This document shows, one piece after another, positions 9,426-19,473 of a stretch of 64,000 bases of DNA. The stretch is from Citrobacter amalonaticus (lineage in GTDB: Bacteria; Pseudomonadota; Gammaproteobacteria; Enterobacterales; Enterobacteriaceae). The DNA is taken from the NCBI GenBank assembly GCA_028994555.1, contig JARDVN010000001.1, forward strand, positions 4,278,001 through 4,342,000. The letters are read 5' to 3'. The notes under the pieces were generated by a model. It made no database searches and was not told the DNA's origin. It saw only the letters and a program-made list of their open reading frames with translations. Made by a program: the position numbers and the translations under genes. Positions within the stretch are counted from its first letter, which is position 1. The number at the start of each line of letters is the position of its first letter.

Positions 9426-10230
9426 TTAGTAACTACTTTTCAGTGACTGCGTGGTCTGACCGGGTTTAAACATCGCCAACCTTTTGTCCAGCGCGTCGGT
9501 ATACAACATCGTATCGACGCCCACGGCGACAAAGTTTGCCCCCCACTCCAGACATTTCTGCGCCATGAGCGGATCGACGGCGAGAAAACCCGCCGCTTTT
9601 CCGGCCGCACGAATGCGCTGGATGCTCTCTTTGATAATTCGCTGAACTTCGGGATGTCCTGCATTATCCGGGTACCCCAAAGATGCAGAGAGATCGGCGG
9701 GACCAATAAACACGCCGTCAATACCGTCCACATCCAGGATCGCATCCAGATTATCCAGCGCGGCTTTACTTTCAACCTGCACCAGCAGACAGAGTGACTC
9801 ATTGGCCTGCGCCATATAATTTTCAATGCGTCCCCAGCGCGCCGCCCGCGCCACGCTGGCCCCGACGCCGCGCTCCCCCCACTGGCGGGTAACGGGTGGC
9901 GGCGACCACCTGCCGCGCCTGTTCTGCGCTATCGACCATCGGAATCAACAGCGTCTGCGCGCCGATATCCAGCACCTGCTTGATCAGCGCTTTAGCGCCT
10001 TCTACCGGACGAATCACCGGCTGGCTGGCGTAAGGGGCAATCGCCTGCAACTGATGATAGAGATCCTGCATCGTATTCGGTGCATGTTCGCCGTCGATCA
10101 GCAGCCAGTCATAACCCGACGTCGCGGCAATTTCCGCCATATAAGAGGTGGTCGAACTCAGCCATAGCCCGATTTGTACTTCCCCTTTGCGGAGCGCGTC
10201 CTTAAAAGGGTTTGCTAACAATGCGTTCAT
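9426..10230 (-). CDS. rhmA: 2-keto-3-deoxy-L-rhamnonate aldolase RhmA (apparent frameshift)
   Basis: HpcH/HpaI-family class II aldolase that cleaves 2-keto-3-deoxy-L-rhamnonate to pyruvate and L-lactaldehyde, the last step of the rhamnonate pathway. The start is the ATG for MNALLANPF. Family signatures: [14 protein letters not shown] (acid/base and metal region), LVQVESK (metal Glu) and [15 protein letters not shown]. The frame breaks near residue 117, where the C6 run 9875-9880 should be C5; repair restores [21 protein letters not shown] and a 267-residue protein. It follows rhmT with a gap of only 25 bases. Damage is probably technical. Confidence 0.93.
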
Positions 10231-10255
10231 AATGATCCTTACAACGTGGATAAAC

Positions 10256-11546
10256 TTATTGATGCGCAGCACCCGGTTGCGACGCGGGACGGTTCACGCT
10301 CAGCGTGAAGATAATCAGTGAGCCGATAATGGCGACACCTGCCAGCGTCAGCAGTCCTGCGGCATCGCTGGCAAACATCGTTTCTGCTTTAACGCGCAGT
10401 ATTGGCGCAATAAACCCGCCCACCGCGCCAAACAGGTTGACGAAACCGATGCCCGCCGCCAGCGCTGTGCCAGAGAGCAACTGGGTCGGCATGGTCCAGA
10501 ACACGGGTTGTACGGCGATAAAACCGACAGCCGCCACGCAAAGCGCCAGAATCGCCACTACCGGAGAGGCCAGACCGGAGACACCGATACCAATTCCTGC
10601 CGCCAGCAGCGTCAGCGCGGCGACATTACGCCGCTCACCCGTACGGTCTGAGTAGCGAGGAATAAGCCAGGTCCCGAACAGTGCAGCAACCCACGGAATA
10701 GCGGTAACCACCGACGCCGTGAAGCCCACTTTGGTTCCCAGCAGCGCAGCAACCTGAGTCGGCAGGAAGAAAATCAGTCCGTACACCGCCACCTGAATCG
10801 TCAGATAGATAATCGCCAGTTGCCAGACGCGTCCGTTACGCAGGGCATCCGTCAGTTTTGACGTCGTCTTTTTCTCTTCTTCACTCGCCAGTTGGCTAAT
10901 GAGCGCCGCTTTCTCTTCTGCACTGAGGAAACGTGCCTGTTGCGGGGTGTCATCCAGCCAGAAGAAAGTGAAGACCCCAGCACCGACGGCTAACAAACCT
11001 TCGATAACGAACATCCAGAACCAGCCAGGATGCCCCATGAAACCGTGCATCTCCAGCAGGGCGCCGGAAAGCGGCGATCCCAGCGTCAACGCCAGCGGCG
11101 CCCCCATGTAAAACAGCCCCATAATGCTGGCGCGGTTACGTTGCGGGAACCATTGCGAGGTGAGATAGATCATGCCGGGGAAGAAACCGGCTTCCGCCGC
11201 TCCCAGCAGGGTACGAATGATCAGGAATTTCGCCTCGGTATCCGCCCACGCCATCGCGGCGGAGAGGAATCCCCACAGCAGCGTGGTGGTGCCGATCCAG
11301 GTTCTGGCCCCCCAGTTTGCGCATTAACAGGTTCGCGGGCACGCCGAGAAAGGCATAGACCACAAAGAAAATTCCCGCGCCAAGCGCATAGGCTTCGTTA
11401 CTCAACCCGGTGTCAATCTGATAAGTCTCTTTGGCAAAGCCAATGTTCGAGCGGTCCAGAAACGCCAGTACATACAGTGCCAACATAAACGGGATCAAAC
11501 GTGCGCGGTTTTTCTTCACCACGCCGTCAAGAAGAGTAGTACTCAT
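10256..11546 (-). CDS. rhmT: L-rhamnonate transporter RhmT, MFS family (apparent frameshift)
   Basis: Inner-membrane major-facilitator transporter of the anion:cation symporter (GudP/ExuT-like) type, assigned to rhamnonate uptake by its place between rhmD and rhmA. The start is ATG 11546 ([17 protein letters not shown]). About twelve helices are encoded; the motif [10 protein letters not shown] ends helix 1. The frame breaks near residue 79: the C6 run 11308-11313 should be C5, restoring [17 protein letters not shown]. Repaired length is 429 residues, the family value. Substrate is inferred from context. Confidence 0.92.
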
Positions 11547-11602
11547 AGCAAGATCCTCAAAGAGATGAGGGCGTTGCCGACGCTGCGGCAACGCGCAGGT
11601 CA

Positions 11603-12821
11603 TTAGTGGCTATAAGGCCGTTTCAGGTTGCAGTCGCGGTTAAGCTCGACACCAAATCCCGGTTTATCCAGCACAGACTTATGAATGCGGCCCTGCACCG
11701 GCACTGGTTCATCAAGCAGAATCGGGTCAAACTGCGGACGCATGGTTGAGCAATCCGGGCTGGTCATCAGGAACTCACTGAACGGCGTGTTGGTGAAGGT
11801 AATCACCGCATGATGTGAGTAGACCGACGAGCCGTGCGGCACCACCAGTTGTCCGCGCGATTTCGCAATCGCAGCAATCTCGACCAGCGTAGTCAGGCCA
11901 CCGCACCAGCCGACATCCGGCTGCATGATATCGATGCCGGTTTCTGCCAGCGTACGGAAGGACTGCAGCGTGCCGTGGTGCTCACCGCTGGTGACCATCA
12001 TGCCTGCCGGCGCATTGCGTTTCAGCTCGCGATAGCCTTCATATTGCTGCGGCGGTAAACACTCTTCGATCCACTTGAGGTTGTACGGCGCGCAGGCGTG
12101 GGCCAACTTCGTGGCGTAATTCACGTCCTGACTCATCCAGCAGTCGAGCATCAGCCAGAAATCCGGGCCGCACTTCTCACGCATCTCCGCCACCATCGCG
12201 GCATCTTTGCGGATCCCGGCATCGCCATCGTGTGGCCCCCCAGTGCGTCGGCATTTTGCCGCCAATAAAGCCCATCTCTTTTGCCAGATCCGGACGAGCG
12301 CCAGTGGCGTAGAACTGAATTTCATCTCGCACCGCGCCGCCCAGCAGTTTGTACACCGGCAGTCCCACCACTTTGCCGAACAGATCCCACAGCGCTAAAT
12401 CCACGCAGGAGATGGTATTCATCACCAGACCGCCAGAGCCTGAGTAGTACATCGTCGCGCCGAGCATCTGATCGTGAATGAGTTTGATGTCGCTGACGCA
12501 TTTCCCTTCGATAAAGCGATTGAGGTGTTTTTCAACAATAAAGCACCCCATCTCCCCTGCCGTAGAGACCGCAAAGCCCGTCTGTCCGTTTTCGGCTTCG
12601 ACTTCGACAATCAGCGTACCCAGCACGTTAATGCCGAAGGACTGGCGCGACTGTTCGTACTCACGATATTTACTCATCGGCGTGGCGATATGATCGTCAA
12701 TCCAGTGATTCGCCCCCTGGTCATGATAATCACCGCCGCCTGCACCTTTTTCTGCTGTTGCTCCACCGGTAAACCAGGCGCGGACATGTTTAATTTTGGG
12801 TAGGGTCATGATGTTCTCCAT
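11603..12821 (-). CDS. rhmD: L-rhamnonate dehydratase RhmD (apparent frameshift)
   Basis: Enolase-superfamily (mandelate racemase subgroup) enzyme that dehydrates L-rhamnonate to 2-keto-3-deoxy-L-rhamnonate. The start giving [16 protein letters not shown] fits the 405-residue family length; a second ATG four codons in (MTLPK) is possible. Barrel signatures are visible: metal ligands in [16 protein letters not shown] and VTSGEHHG, and the C-terminal [10 protein letters not shown]. The frame breaks near residue 194: the C6 run 12236-12241 should be C5, restoring [17 protein letters not shown]. It begins three bases after the rhmR stop, so rhmRDTA is probably one transcript. Confidence 0.94.
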
Positions 12822-12823
12822 TA

Positions 12824-13606
12824 TTATGATGCGAGTGAATCGAAGGGACTTTTCCATCCCAACAGACGTGAAATATCCTTCGCGCAGGCAATGGCTTTGC
12901 CGGCAAGATAATCACGATTCTCTTCGTTGATTTCTAAGCGGGTGCCGACCACCGAAATGGCGGCGGCGGGTTCGTTATTGGCATTAAAAATGGGGGCGGC
13001 GACGCAGCGCACATCCGGATAATCTTCTCCGTTATCGAAGCTCCAGCCGCGCTGGCGGATGCGTTCCAGTTCATCGCTAAGTTGTTGAGGTTGGGTGATC
13101 GTGGTAGGCGTTGTCTGCTCCCACACCAGTTGTTCAATAATGGCGTTGCGCACGGCGGCGGGCTGCCAGGCCAGCAGACATTTCCCAATACCCGAGCGAT
13201 ACAGCGAAAGACTTTTCCCTTCGTGAGAGCGCACGCTGATGGTCGAAGATGATTCCACCTTCAGGATGTAATACGCGCTTTCATGGTCGATGATCCCCAG
13301 ATGGCAGAGCAGCCCCGTCTCATCCATCAGTTGCGTCAGGCGTGGGCGCGCCAGTTCACGCAGATCCATTTTGCTGAGCGCATGGCCTGAGAGCTCCACC
13401 AGTTTGGTCCACAGACAAAAGTTCTCCTGGTGATCGACACTGATAAACCGCTGACGCTTCAGTTCACTCAACAGCAGATACGCCGTGCTTTTGGGAATGC
13501 CCAGTTTTTCAATGATCGTCGCGGCGCTGCAGGGGCCAATCCGCGCAATCAGATTGAGAATATCGATGGCGCGGGTGAGCGCCGGGACTTTGCTTGATTC
13601 CAACAT
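12824..13606 (-). CDS. rhmR: IclR-family regulator of the rhamnonate cluster RhmR
   Basis: IclR-type transcription factor of 260 residues: an N-terminal winged helix-turn-helix (about 5-70, [26 protein letters not shown]) and a C-terminal effector-binding domain with the conserved [23 protein letters not shown] strand region. Being first in the rhmRDTA order, three bases before rhmD, it most likely controls the pathway in response to rhamnonate or an intermediate; that is inferred from context. No frameshift. Confidence 0.9.
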   Translation of the reverse strand: MLESSKVPALTRAIDILNLIARIGPCSAATIIEKLGIPKSTAYLLLSELKRQRFISVDHQENFCLWTKLVELSGHALSKMDLRELARPRLTQLMDETGLLCHLGIIDHESAYYILKVESSSTISVRSHEGKSLSLYRSGIGKCLLAWQPAAVRNAIIEQLVWEQTTPTTITQPQQLSDELERIRQRGWSFDNGEDYPDVRCVAAPIFNANNEPAAAISVVGTRLEINEENRDYLAGKAIACAKDISRLLGWKSPFDSLAS

Positions 13607-13769
13607 ACTGGACTCCAGTCTGAGATACTGGAATCAGTGTGATCGGTCGCGCCGGGTAAATTTGTGAAGCACATCATGTCGTCTCTTTCTTCCAACAGAA
13701 TGGAGAAATTACGCGCAGAAGTGTGAGATGACGCACGGATTTTTTCGCGGGGAGTACAACTGGTTGGAC

Positions 13770-13809
13770 AAAAAAAAGAATCAGCCCGAAAAGCGCAGCG
13801 CCTTCGGGC
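13770..13809 (-). terminator. Rho-independent terminator after yfaY
   Basis: On the minus strand CCCGAA pairs with TTCGGG around a GC-rich loop, and a run of about eight T follows after seven bases. It lies directly downstream of the yfaY stop. Confidence 0.55.
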
Positions 13810-13818
13810 GATTGAAGA

Positions 13819-15015
13819 CTACAACGTCAGCGATTCAACTACGTCAATCCAGCCATGTTCGCTGGCAATATCCTGTTCGTTGAACCAGCGACGCAGCATG
13901 TTTAGCGCCATCATCGCGCAAACTTCCTGGCGCACCTGCAGACTGTGACGCGTCACGCTGAAATGGACGCGTAGCGCAAATGTGCCGTCTGGCGTGGCCA
14001 GCGCAAAATTCAGGTGATCGTTTTCCAGCCCGGAAACCGCCAGCGCTAGTCCGGCGTAATGGTTGCCACGCCGCTCCGCCGTCCAGTGCGCAGTCTGAGC
14101 CAACGTCTCTTCCTGCGAAGGCACCACTTCACTGGCCAGCAGCGGGGCGCCCACGCGGGAAAGTTGTAATGCCAGCAGCCCGCTGGTGAACTGCTCGCTC
14201 AGCGTCAGGCTGAGCTGCCGTTTCTGCAACTCGCGGGCGATTTGTATCGGAAGCCCTTCGGTGCCTTCAAAAATCAAATTTTGTCCGGCAACGCGTTTGA
14301 CCTCCTGCCACAGGTTGCGCATCGCTTCGCGCTGGGCATACGGTCCGGTTAATTTCAGTTCGATAACTGGCATCGAAGAACGGTAACCCAGCGTCACCCC
14401 TTCCGGTAATGAAAGCGAATCGAGGCTTTGCGCCAGGTCGCTTTCCGAACGACCAAAAGTGGTCAGACGCAGACACAGCGGCGGCTCGGTGAGAGAGAAG
14501 CGCTCGCGCAAACGCGGCAGGATCTCATGTTCCACCATCACCTTAAATTCTGACGGTACACCCGGCGTAAAGAACATCAGGCAGCGATTAAGCTGTACCG
14601 CAAAACCACAGGCGGTGCCGACAGGGTTATTGATAAATTCGGCGCTGGCGGGCAGTTCCGCCTGTTTGCGATTGCTGGGTGCCATCACTCTGCCGCGCTC
14701 GCGGAAGTATCGCTCCATTTCAGCAAGCCATGCCTCGTGCAGAACCAGCCCTTCCCCTTTTGCCGTCGCAGCGGCAAGCGCGCTGAGATCGTCACTGGTC
14801 GGCCCCAGACCACCGTTGACGATGAGTACATCAGCATGCTGACTGCGCTCGCGCAAAATGGCGACCAGGCAGTCGAGGTTATCGCCCACCGTATTACGAC
14901 GGGTTAAGGGCAACCCCTGATTAAAGAAAAAATCGGCCAGCCAGGCAGCATTCGTGTCGACGATTTGCCCGTGCAACACTTCATCCCCGGTGGATAACAT
15001 CTCCACGTTTAACAT
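13819..15015 (-). CDS. yfaY: CinA-family protein YfaY (MoCF-type domain)
   Basis: CinA-like protein of 398 residues. The N-terminal MoCF_biosynth (COG1058) domain is marked by EMLSTGDEVLHGQIVDTN and VLIVNGGLGPTSDDLS; the C-terminal third has the CinA/PncC-like fold (TLSEQFTSGLLALQLSRVGAP). In E. coli the NMN amidohydrolase activity belongs mainly to another paralogue (PncC), and the C-terminal active-site region here looks degenerate, so a deamidase call is not safe. ADP-ribose pyrophosphatase activity is known for N-domains of this family. Single gene with its own terminator. Confidence 0.9.
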   Translation of the reverse strand: MLNVEMLSTGDEVLHGQIVDTNAAWLADFFFNQGLPLTRRNTVGDNLDCLVAILRERSQHADVLIVNGGLGPTSDDLSALAAATAKGEGLVLHEAWLAEMERYFRERGRVMAPSNRKQAELPASAEFINNPVGTACGFAVQLNRCLMFFTPGVPSEFKVMVEHEILPRLRERFSLTEPPLCLRLTTFGRSESDLAQSLDSLSLPEGVTLGYRSSMPVIELKLTGPYAQREAMRNLWQEVKRVAGQNLIFEGTEGLPIQIARELQKRQLSLTLSEQFTSGLLALQLSRVGAPLLASEVVPSQEETLAQTAHWTAERRGNHYAGLALAVSGLENDHLNFALATPDGTFALRVHFSVTRHSLQVRQEVCAMMALNMLRRWFNEQDIASEHGWIDVVESLTL

Positions 15016-15093
15016 CGTGTTCTCCCGCTTTTATGATGAAAACACTATAACGCAAAGGCGGAAATGGCGTGGCAAGAAAAAGTCCGGAAGGAA

Positions 15094-15122
15094 GAAAAAG
15101 CGGCGCGAAGAGAAGTCGCGCC
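15094..15122 (-). terminator. Rho-independent terminator of yfaZ
   Basis: On the minus strand GGCGCGA pairs with TCGCGCC around a seven-base loop, followed by GC and five T. It begins eight bases after the yfaZ stop. Confidence 0.7.
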
Positions 15123-15129
15123 GTCTGGA

Positions 15130-15672
15130 TTAGAAGCTGGCGTTAACCCCGACATACGGGCCATCAGCAATAGCGCTATCGCGATTGCCGTCTTTACCGG
15201 CCAGATTGAGATAGCGATACCCGGCCTCAATACTCAGCGGACGCATAATGGTCAGGCGCGCACCGGCATTAGCCGCTTCATAGCTTTCAATACCGCTGGA
15301 GAGTGAATCGGGTGAGTAGTAATACTCCCCAAACAGGCGGACGCTGTCGCCAATCGGCCACTGTAACCCACCGCCGACCGCTGCCGCATAACCCTCATCG
15401 CCATAATTTGGGTTGGTGTAAACCCCTTTGCCGCCCACCGTCGCCAGCAGCGGTCCAAGAGGAATATTCAGCCCCAGGCCGAGATCGGCGGTGTCGCCGT
15501 CGTCATCGTTATGCAGCCAGTTACCGCTCAATGCCAGGCCGGTTGACTCTGTACCAAAACCGACGCCAACGTTGGTGTATTCTTTACCCGCCTGACCGCT
15601 GATGTTGATTGCACTCGCAGAAGCAGAAACGAACAGCATTCCCGCTATTCCAAATAATACGCTTTTCTTCAT
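15130..15672 (-). CDS. yfaZ: YfaZ family outer-membrane protein precursor
   Basis: Predicted small outer-membrane beta-barrel of 180 residues. A signal peptide is clear (MKKSVLFGIAGMLFVSASASA, cleavage near residue 21). The mature part has alternating amphipathic strands (for example GLALSGNWLHNDDDGDTADLGLGLNIPLGP, split by loops) and ends in an aromatic residue (VGVNASF), as outer-membrane barrels do. I chose the ATG at 15672 because it places the signal peptide at the N-terminus. Function is not known. Confidence 0.88.
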   Translation of the reverse strand: MKKSVLFGIAGMLFVSASASAINISGQAGKEYTNVGVGFGTESTGLALSGNWLHNDDDGDTADLGLGLNIPLGPLLATVGGKGVYTNPNYGDEGYAAAVGGGLQWPIGDSVRLFGEYYYSPDSLSSGIESYEAANAGARLTIMRPLSIEAGYRYLNLAGKDGNRDSAIADGPYVGVNASF

Positions 15673-15985
15673 TTTTACCCTTTTCCAGCAAGCAAATACA
15701 TAAAGTTCTCCAAAGCTGCAGGATTGTACTGCCAACGCCAAAGGAATCAATGAGCTAAAAAAAGCGATCGTCAGGCGTTTTGTAACGAAATAATACTACT
15801 GAGGAGTGTGAAGAGGGCCTCTAATCTCCTGTAGCGACCCAATAAGCCTCCAGGAACCATTTTTTATTCAATGCCATTCCTTAAAATATATTTCTCAGAT
15901 GAATAGAAAATAAACATTTTATCTGTTGTTGCCAGGCGATAAACTTTTCTCCGCTTATTCACCCTCTGCTTCAAGGACTATTACC
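15673..15985. other. Divergent intergenic region yfaZ/nudI
   Basis: 313 bases holding the upstream regions of two divergent genes. It is AT-rich on the nudI side (15840-15920). I see no gene, strong repeat or operator. Confidence 0.6.
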
Positions 15986-16412
15986 GTGCGTCAAAGGACT
16001 ATTGTTTGCCCCTTAATACAGAATGCTGGACATTATCTCCTGTGCCAGATGGCCGACGATCGGGGTGTTTTCCCGGGACAATGGGCGCTGTCTGGCGGTG
16101 GCGTTGAACCGGGGGGAACGCATTGAAGAGGCCCTGCGCCGGGAGATTCGCGAAGAGCTGGGAACTGAGCTGGTTCTGACTGACATCAAACCCTGGACCT
16201 TCAGCGACGATATCCGTACTAAAACCTACCCCGATGGCCGTCAGGAAGAGATTTATATGATTTACCTGATTTTCGACTGCATCGCTGCCAATCGTGAGGT
16301 GCATATTAATGACGAGTTTCAGGCGTTTGCCTGGGTCAAACCGGAAGATTTATCTCAATATGATCTTAACGTTGCAACGGTGAAAACCTTAACGCTAAAA
16401 GGGTTACTGTAA
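15986..16412 (+). CDS. nudI: Nucleoside triphosphatase NudI, Nudix family (apparent frameshift)
   Basis: Nudix hydrolase acting on pyrimidine deoxynucleoside triphosphates in E. coli. The start is GTG 15986 (read as [13 protein letters not shown]). The frame breaks at about residue 42, inside the Nudix box: the G6 run 16111-16116 should be G5, which restores GGGVEPGERIEEA and then [10 protein letters not shown], giving the complete GX5EX7REUXEEXGU motif. Repaired length is 141 residues, exactly the family value. It is a lone gene ended by a strong hairpin. Confidence 0.93.
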
Positions 16413-16417
16413 TATCT

Positions 16418-16446
16418 AATGACAGCCATTATGGCTGTCATTCTTT
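16418..16446. terminator. Bidirectional hairpin terminator between nudI and ais
   Basis: AATGACAGCCAT and ATGGCTGTCATT form a 12-bp perfect stem with a minimal loop, followed on the plus strand by CTTT. It separates convergent nudI and ais. Confidence 0.65.
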
Positions 16447-16460
16447 ATTCATAACAGGGA

Positions 16461-17078
16461 TTAAGATGACACCAGTTTACCATCAAGGAATAATTTTCCC
16501 TTATCGACATGCATCACCAGGCCATCCAGATAATCCGGGTTCAATTTTACCCCGCGCATATTTTTTGCCAGATATGTCAGACAATGATTGTGGGTAAAAA
16601 TAACCACACTTTTATTTTCCGACTTATTGGCTAAACGCTCAATGGCCTGATAAGTCCCCCGCCCACAGGCATGCATGCCTTTATCTACCGTCAGTTTTTT
16701 ATCCGCAGAAAACCAGGTCGCCGACTGAATGGTGCGTACCGTATCGCTGGCATACAAATCGTAGTCTTTTATCTCTTTACCAAACGCGACACCCAACGCA
16801 CGGGCTTGCTTCGCGCCATGCCCGGTAATGCCCGTTTTATCTGACAGGCAGGTATTGTCTGACCTGTCGCAGCGTTCAGCATGACGAAACAGCACCACCA
16901 CCGGATGCTGCTTTGCCAGTAGTGCCAGAGTACGGGAATCAATTCTCGGCAGACCGTTACTGCTCCAGGCGAAATGGCTGCTCAGTCCCGCCATTATCGC
17001 CAGTGCCGATAGCAGAATAACCGTATATTTTTTGTATTTAACAACCTGCTGAGACAATACAAACACATTTAACTCCAC
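16461..17078 (-). CDS. ais: Lipopolysaccharide core heptose(II)-phosphate phosphatase Ais
   Basis: Periplasmic histidine-phosphatase-family enzyme that removes phosphate from heptose II of the LPS core, working with the Arn system to reduce negative charge (the Salmonella PmrG role). The N-terminus has a membrane/signal segment ([23 protein letters not shown]). The catalytic signature is [12 protein letters not shown], with the second His in IFTHNHCL. The call gives 205 residues from ATG 17078; a slightly later start is possible. It is divergent from arnB across a region holding a PmrA box. Confidence 0.92.
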   Translation of the reverse strand: MELNVFVLSQQVVKYKKYTVILLSALAIMAGLSSHFAWSSNGLPRIDSRTLALLAKQHPVVVLFRHAERCDRSDNTCLSDKTGITGHGAKQARALGVAFGKEIKDYDLYASDTVRTIQSATWFSADKKLTVDKGMHACGRGTYQAIERLANKSENKSVVIFTHNHCLTYLAKNMRGVKLNPDYLDGLVMHVDKGKLFLDGKLVSS

Positions 17079-17222
17079 TCAAAACCGACAAACAAAAATA
17101 TAACGTTGCAGCGTATCGCTTAATGAAAGGCATAATCATTTATGAGGGGAAAATGCCCGAAAACGACGACCATTGCAAACACAATACGGATAAAAAAGTC
17201 TATATTTTTCTAACGTTAATTT

Positions 17223-17239
17223 CTTAAGGTTAAATTAAT
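17223..17239 (+). promoter_or_regulatory. PmrA (BasR) box of the ais/arnB divergent region
   Basis: CTTAAG-GTTAA-ATTAAT: one perfect and one near-perfect PmrA half-site with five-base spacing, 107 bases before the arnB ATG. The same position carries the PmrA box of the pbgP (arn) promoter in Salmonella. It sits in the 268-bp gap between ais and arnB. Confidence 0.75.
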
Positions 17240-17346
17240 ATTCAGCCATTAATATTCGGTTCTCACTGGATAATCCTCATTTAGCCTCCTGTTTATGACT
17301 TAATAAATAAGAGGATCTCAGTATCCAACTGGCTAAAGGAAATATA

Positions 17347-18487
17347 ATGTCTGATTTTCTGCCTTTCTCTCGCCCGGCGGTGGGTACGGAAGAACTTTCC
17401 GCTATCAAAGCGGTTCTCGACTCTGGATGGATTACGACCGGCCCGAAAAATCAGCAACTGGAACAGGCCTTCTGCACGTTGACGGGAAACCACCACGCCA
17501 TTGCCGTCAGTTCCGCCACGGCAGGAATGCATATCGCCCTCATGGCGCTGGGAATCGGTGCCGGTGATGAAGTCATCACCCCGTCAATGACCTGGGTTTC
17601 CACACTGAATATGATAGTGCTGCTGGGGGGCCACTCCGGTGATGGTGGATGTCGACCGCGACACGCTGATGGTCACGGCTGAACACATTGAAGCTGCTAT
17701 AACGCCGCGTACGAAAGCCATTATCCCTGTCCACTACGCCGGCGCACCGGCCGATCTGGACGCCATTTACGCCCTCGCGGAACGTCACGGGATTGCGGTT
17801 ATCGAAGATGCCGCCCACGCGGTCGGGACGTATTATCAGGGCCGTCACGTCGGGGCACGAGGCACCGCGGTTTTCTCCTTTCACGCCATCAAGAATATCA
17901 CGTGTGCGGAGGGAGGACTTATTGTCACCGATGATGAGCCACTCGCCCGGCAGTTACGCGCCCTGAAATTTCACGGACTGGGCGTCGATGCCTACGATCG
18001 CCAGACCTGGGGGCGAGCCCCTCAGGCGGAAGTACTGACGCCAGGTTACAAATATAATCTGACCGATATTAACGCGGCGATGGCGCTGGTTCAGTTAGAC
18101 AAGCTTGAAACACTTAACCGTCGCCGGTCCATCATCGCCCACACGTACCAACAGGCGCTGGCCGATCTGCCGTTTCAACCGCTGAGCCTGCCGCCGTGGC
18201 CCCACGTCCATGCATGGCATCTGTTTATTATTCGTACCGATGAAGATCGCTGCGGCATCAGTCGTGACGCGCTAATGGAGGCGCTTAAAGCCCAGGGGAT
18301 CGGGACCGGTTTGCATTTCCGTGCGGCACATACGCAAAAATATTACCGCGAACGCTTTACTACCCTGTCGCTCCCCAATACCGAATGGAACAGCGCGCGT
18401 ATCTGCTCGCTACCGCTGTTTCCCGATATGACCCCGGCGGATACCGCTCGCGTCATTACCGCTCTTCGCCAGATTGCAGGAAAATAA
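17347..18487 (+). CDS. arnB: UDP-4-amino-4-deoxy-L-arabinose--oxoglutarate aminotransferase ArnB (apparent frameshift)
   Basis: PLP-dependent aminotransferase of the DegT/DnrJ/EryC1 family; it makes UDP-L-Ara4N from the 4-keto sugar produced by ArnA. Motifs are GWITTGPK near residue 32, [10 protein letters not shown] (Asp that contacts the PLP pyridine ring) and [15 protein letters not shown] with the Schiff-base Lys at about residue 188. The frame breaks near residue 93: the G6 run 17625-17630 should be G5, restoring [16 protein letters not shown]. Repaired length is 379 residues. First gene of the arn operon, two bases before arnC. Confidence 0.95.
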
Positions 18488-18489
18488 CC

Positions 18490-19473
18490 ATGTTTGAAGC
18501 CCTTCCGATTACGAAAGTGTCGGTGGTGATCCCTGTCTACAACGAACAGGAAAGCCTGCCGGAACTGCTCAGGCGAACCACTGCGGCCTGCGAGAGTCTG
18601 GGAAAAGAGTATGAGATCCTGCTGATTGATGATGGCAGTAGCGACCACTCCGCCCGGTTGTTGATCGACGCATCAGAATCCGAAGGCAGCCATGTTGTTT
18701 CGATTTTACTCAATCGCAACTACGGGCAGCATTCCGCCATCATGGCGGGATTCAGTCACGTCACCGGTGATCTGATCATTACGCTCGATGCCGATCTGCA
18801 AAACCCGCCGGAAGAGATCCCGCGTCTGGTGGCAAAAGCCGATGAAGGGTATGACGTCGTTGGCACCGTACGCCAGAATCGTCAGGACAGTCTGTTCCGT
18901 AAGACCGCCTCGAAGATGATCAACCATCTGATTCAGCGCACCACGGGCAAAGCCATGGGCGACTACGGCTGCATGCTTCGCGCCTATCGCCGTCACATTA
19001 TCGATGCCATGTTGCACTGTCATGAGCGCAGCACATTTATCCCGATTCTGGCGAATATTTTTGCCCGGCGCGCCACGGAGATCCCTGTTCATCACGCGGA
19101 ACGTGAATTTGGTGATTCCAAATACAGCTTTATGCGACTGATTAACCTGATGTACGACCTGGTGACCTGCCTGACGACGACGCCTCTGCGCATGCTGAGC
19201 CTGCTCGGCAGCGTCATTGCCGTTACCGGATTTACCCTGTCGATTCTCCTCGTCATCCTCCGCCTGACGCTGGGACCACAATGGGCGGCAGAAGGCGTAT
19301 TCATGCTGTTTGCCGTTCTGTTTACCTTTATCGGCGCGCAGTTCATCGGCATGGGATTACTCGGCGAATATATTGGTCGAATTTACAACGATGTTCGCGC
19401 CCGTCCCCGCTATTTCGTCCAGCAAGTTATTCGTCCGCAAAGCCCGCACTCTACAAAGGAAAATCAACAATGA
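18490..19473 (+). CDS. arnC: Undecaprenyl-phosphate 4-deoxy-4-formamido-L-arabinose transferase ArnC
   Basis: Family-2 glycosyltransferase that moves L-Ara4-formyl-N from UDP to undecaprenyl phosphate at the cytoplasmic face of the inner membrane. The GT-A domain has [19 protein letters not shown] and [16 protein letters not shown] (nucleotide and metal-binding Asp residues). Two C-terminal membrane helices follow (about residues 236-300). The start after arnB is the ATG giving [10 protein letters not shown], 327 residues; the C-terminus is slightly longer than in E. coli. The stop overlaps the arnA start (ATGA). Confidence 0.96.
   Translation: MFEALPITKVSVVIPVYNEQESLPELLRRTTAACESLGKEYEILLIDDGSSDHSARLLIDASESEGSHVVSILLNRNYGQHSAIMAGFSHVTGDLIITLDADLQNPPEEIPRLVAKADEGYDVVGTVRQNRQDSLFRKTASKMINHLIQRTTGKAMGDYGCMLRAYRRHIIDAMLHCHERSTFIPILANIFARRATEIPVHHAEREFGDSKYSFMRLINLMYDLVTCLTTTPLRMLSLLGSVIAVTGFTLSILLVILRLTLGPQWAAEGVFMLFAVLFTFIGAQFIGMGLLGEYIGRIYNDVRARPRYFVQQVIRPQSPHSTKENQQ

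Noticed and set aside
17079..17346. Horizontal-transfer border at the AT-rich ais/arnB gap
   Set aside because: The gap is a normal divergent promoter region with a PmrA box, and gene order on both sides is the enteric core order.
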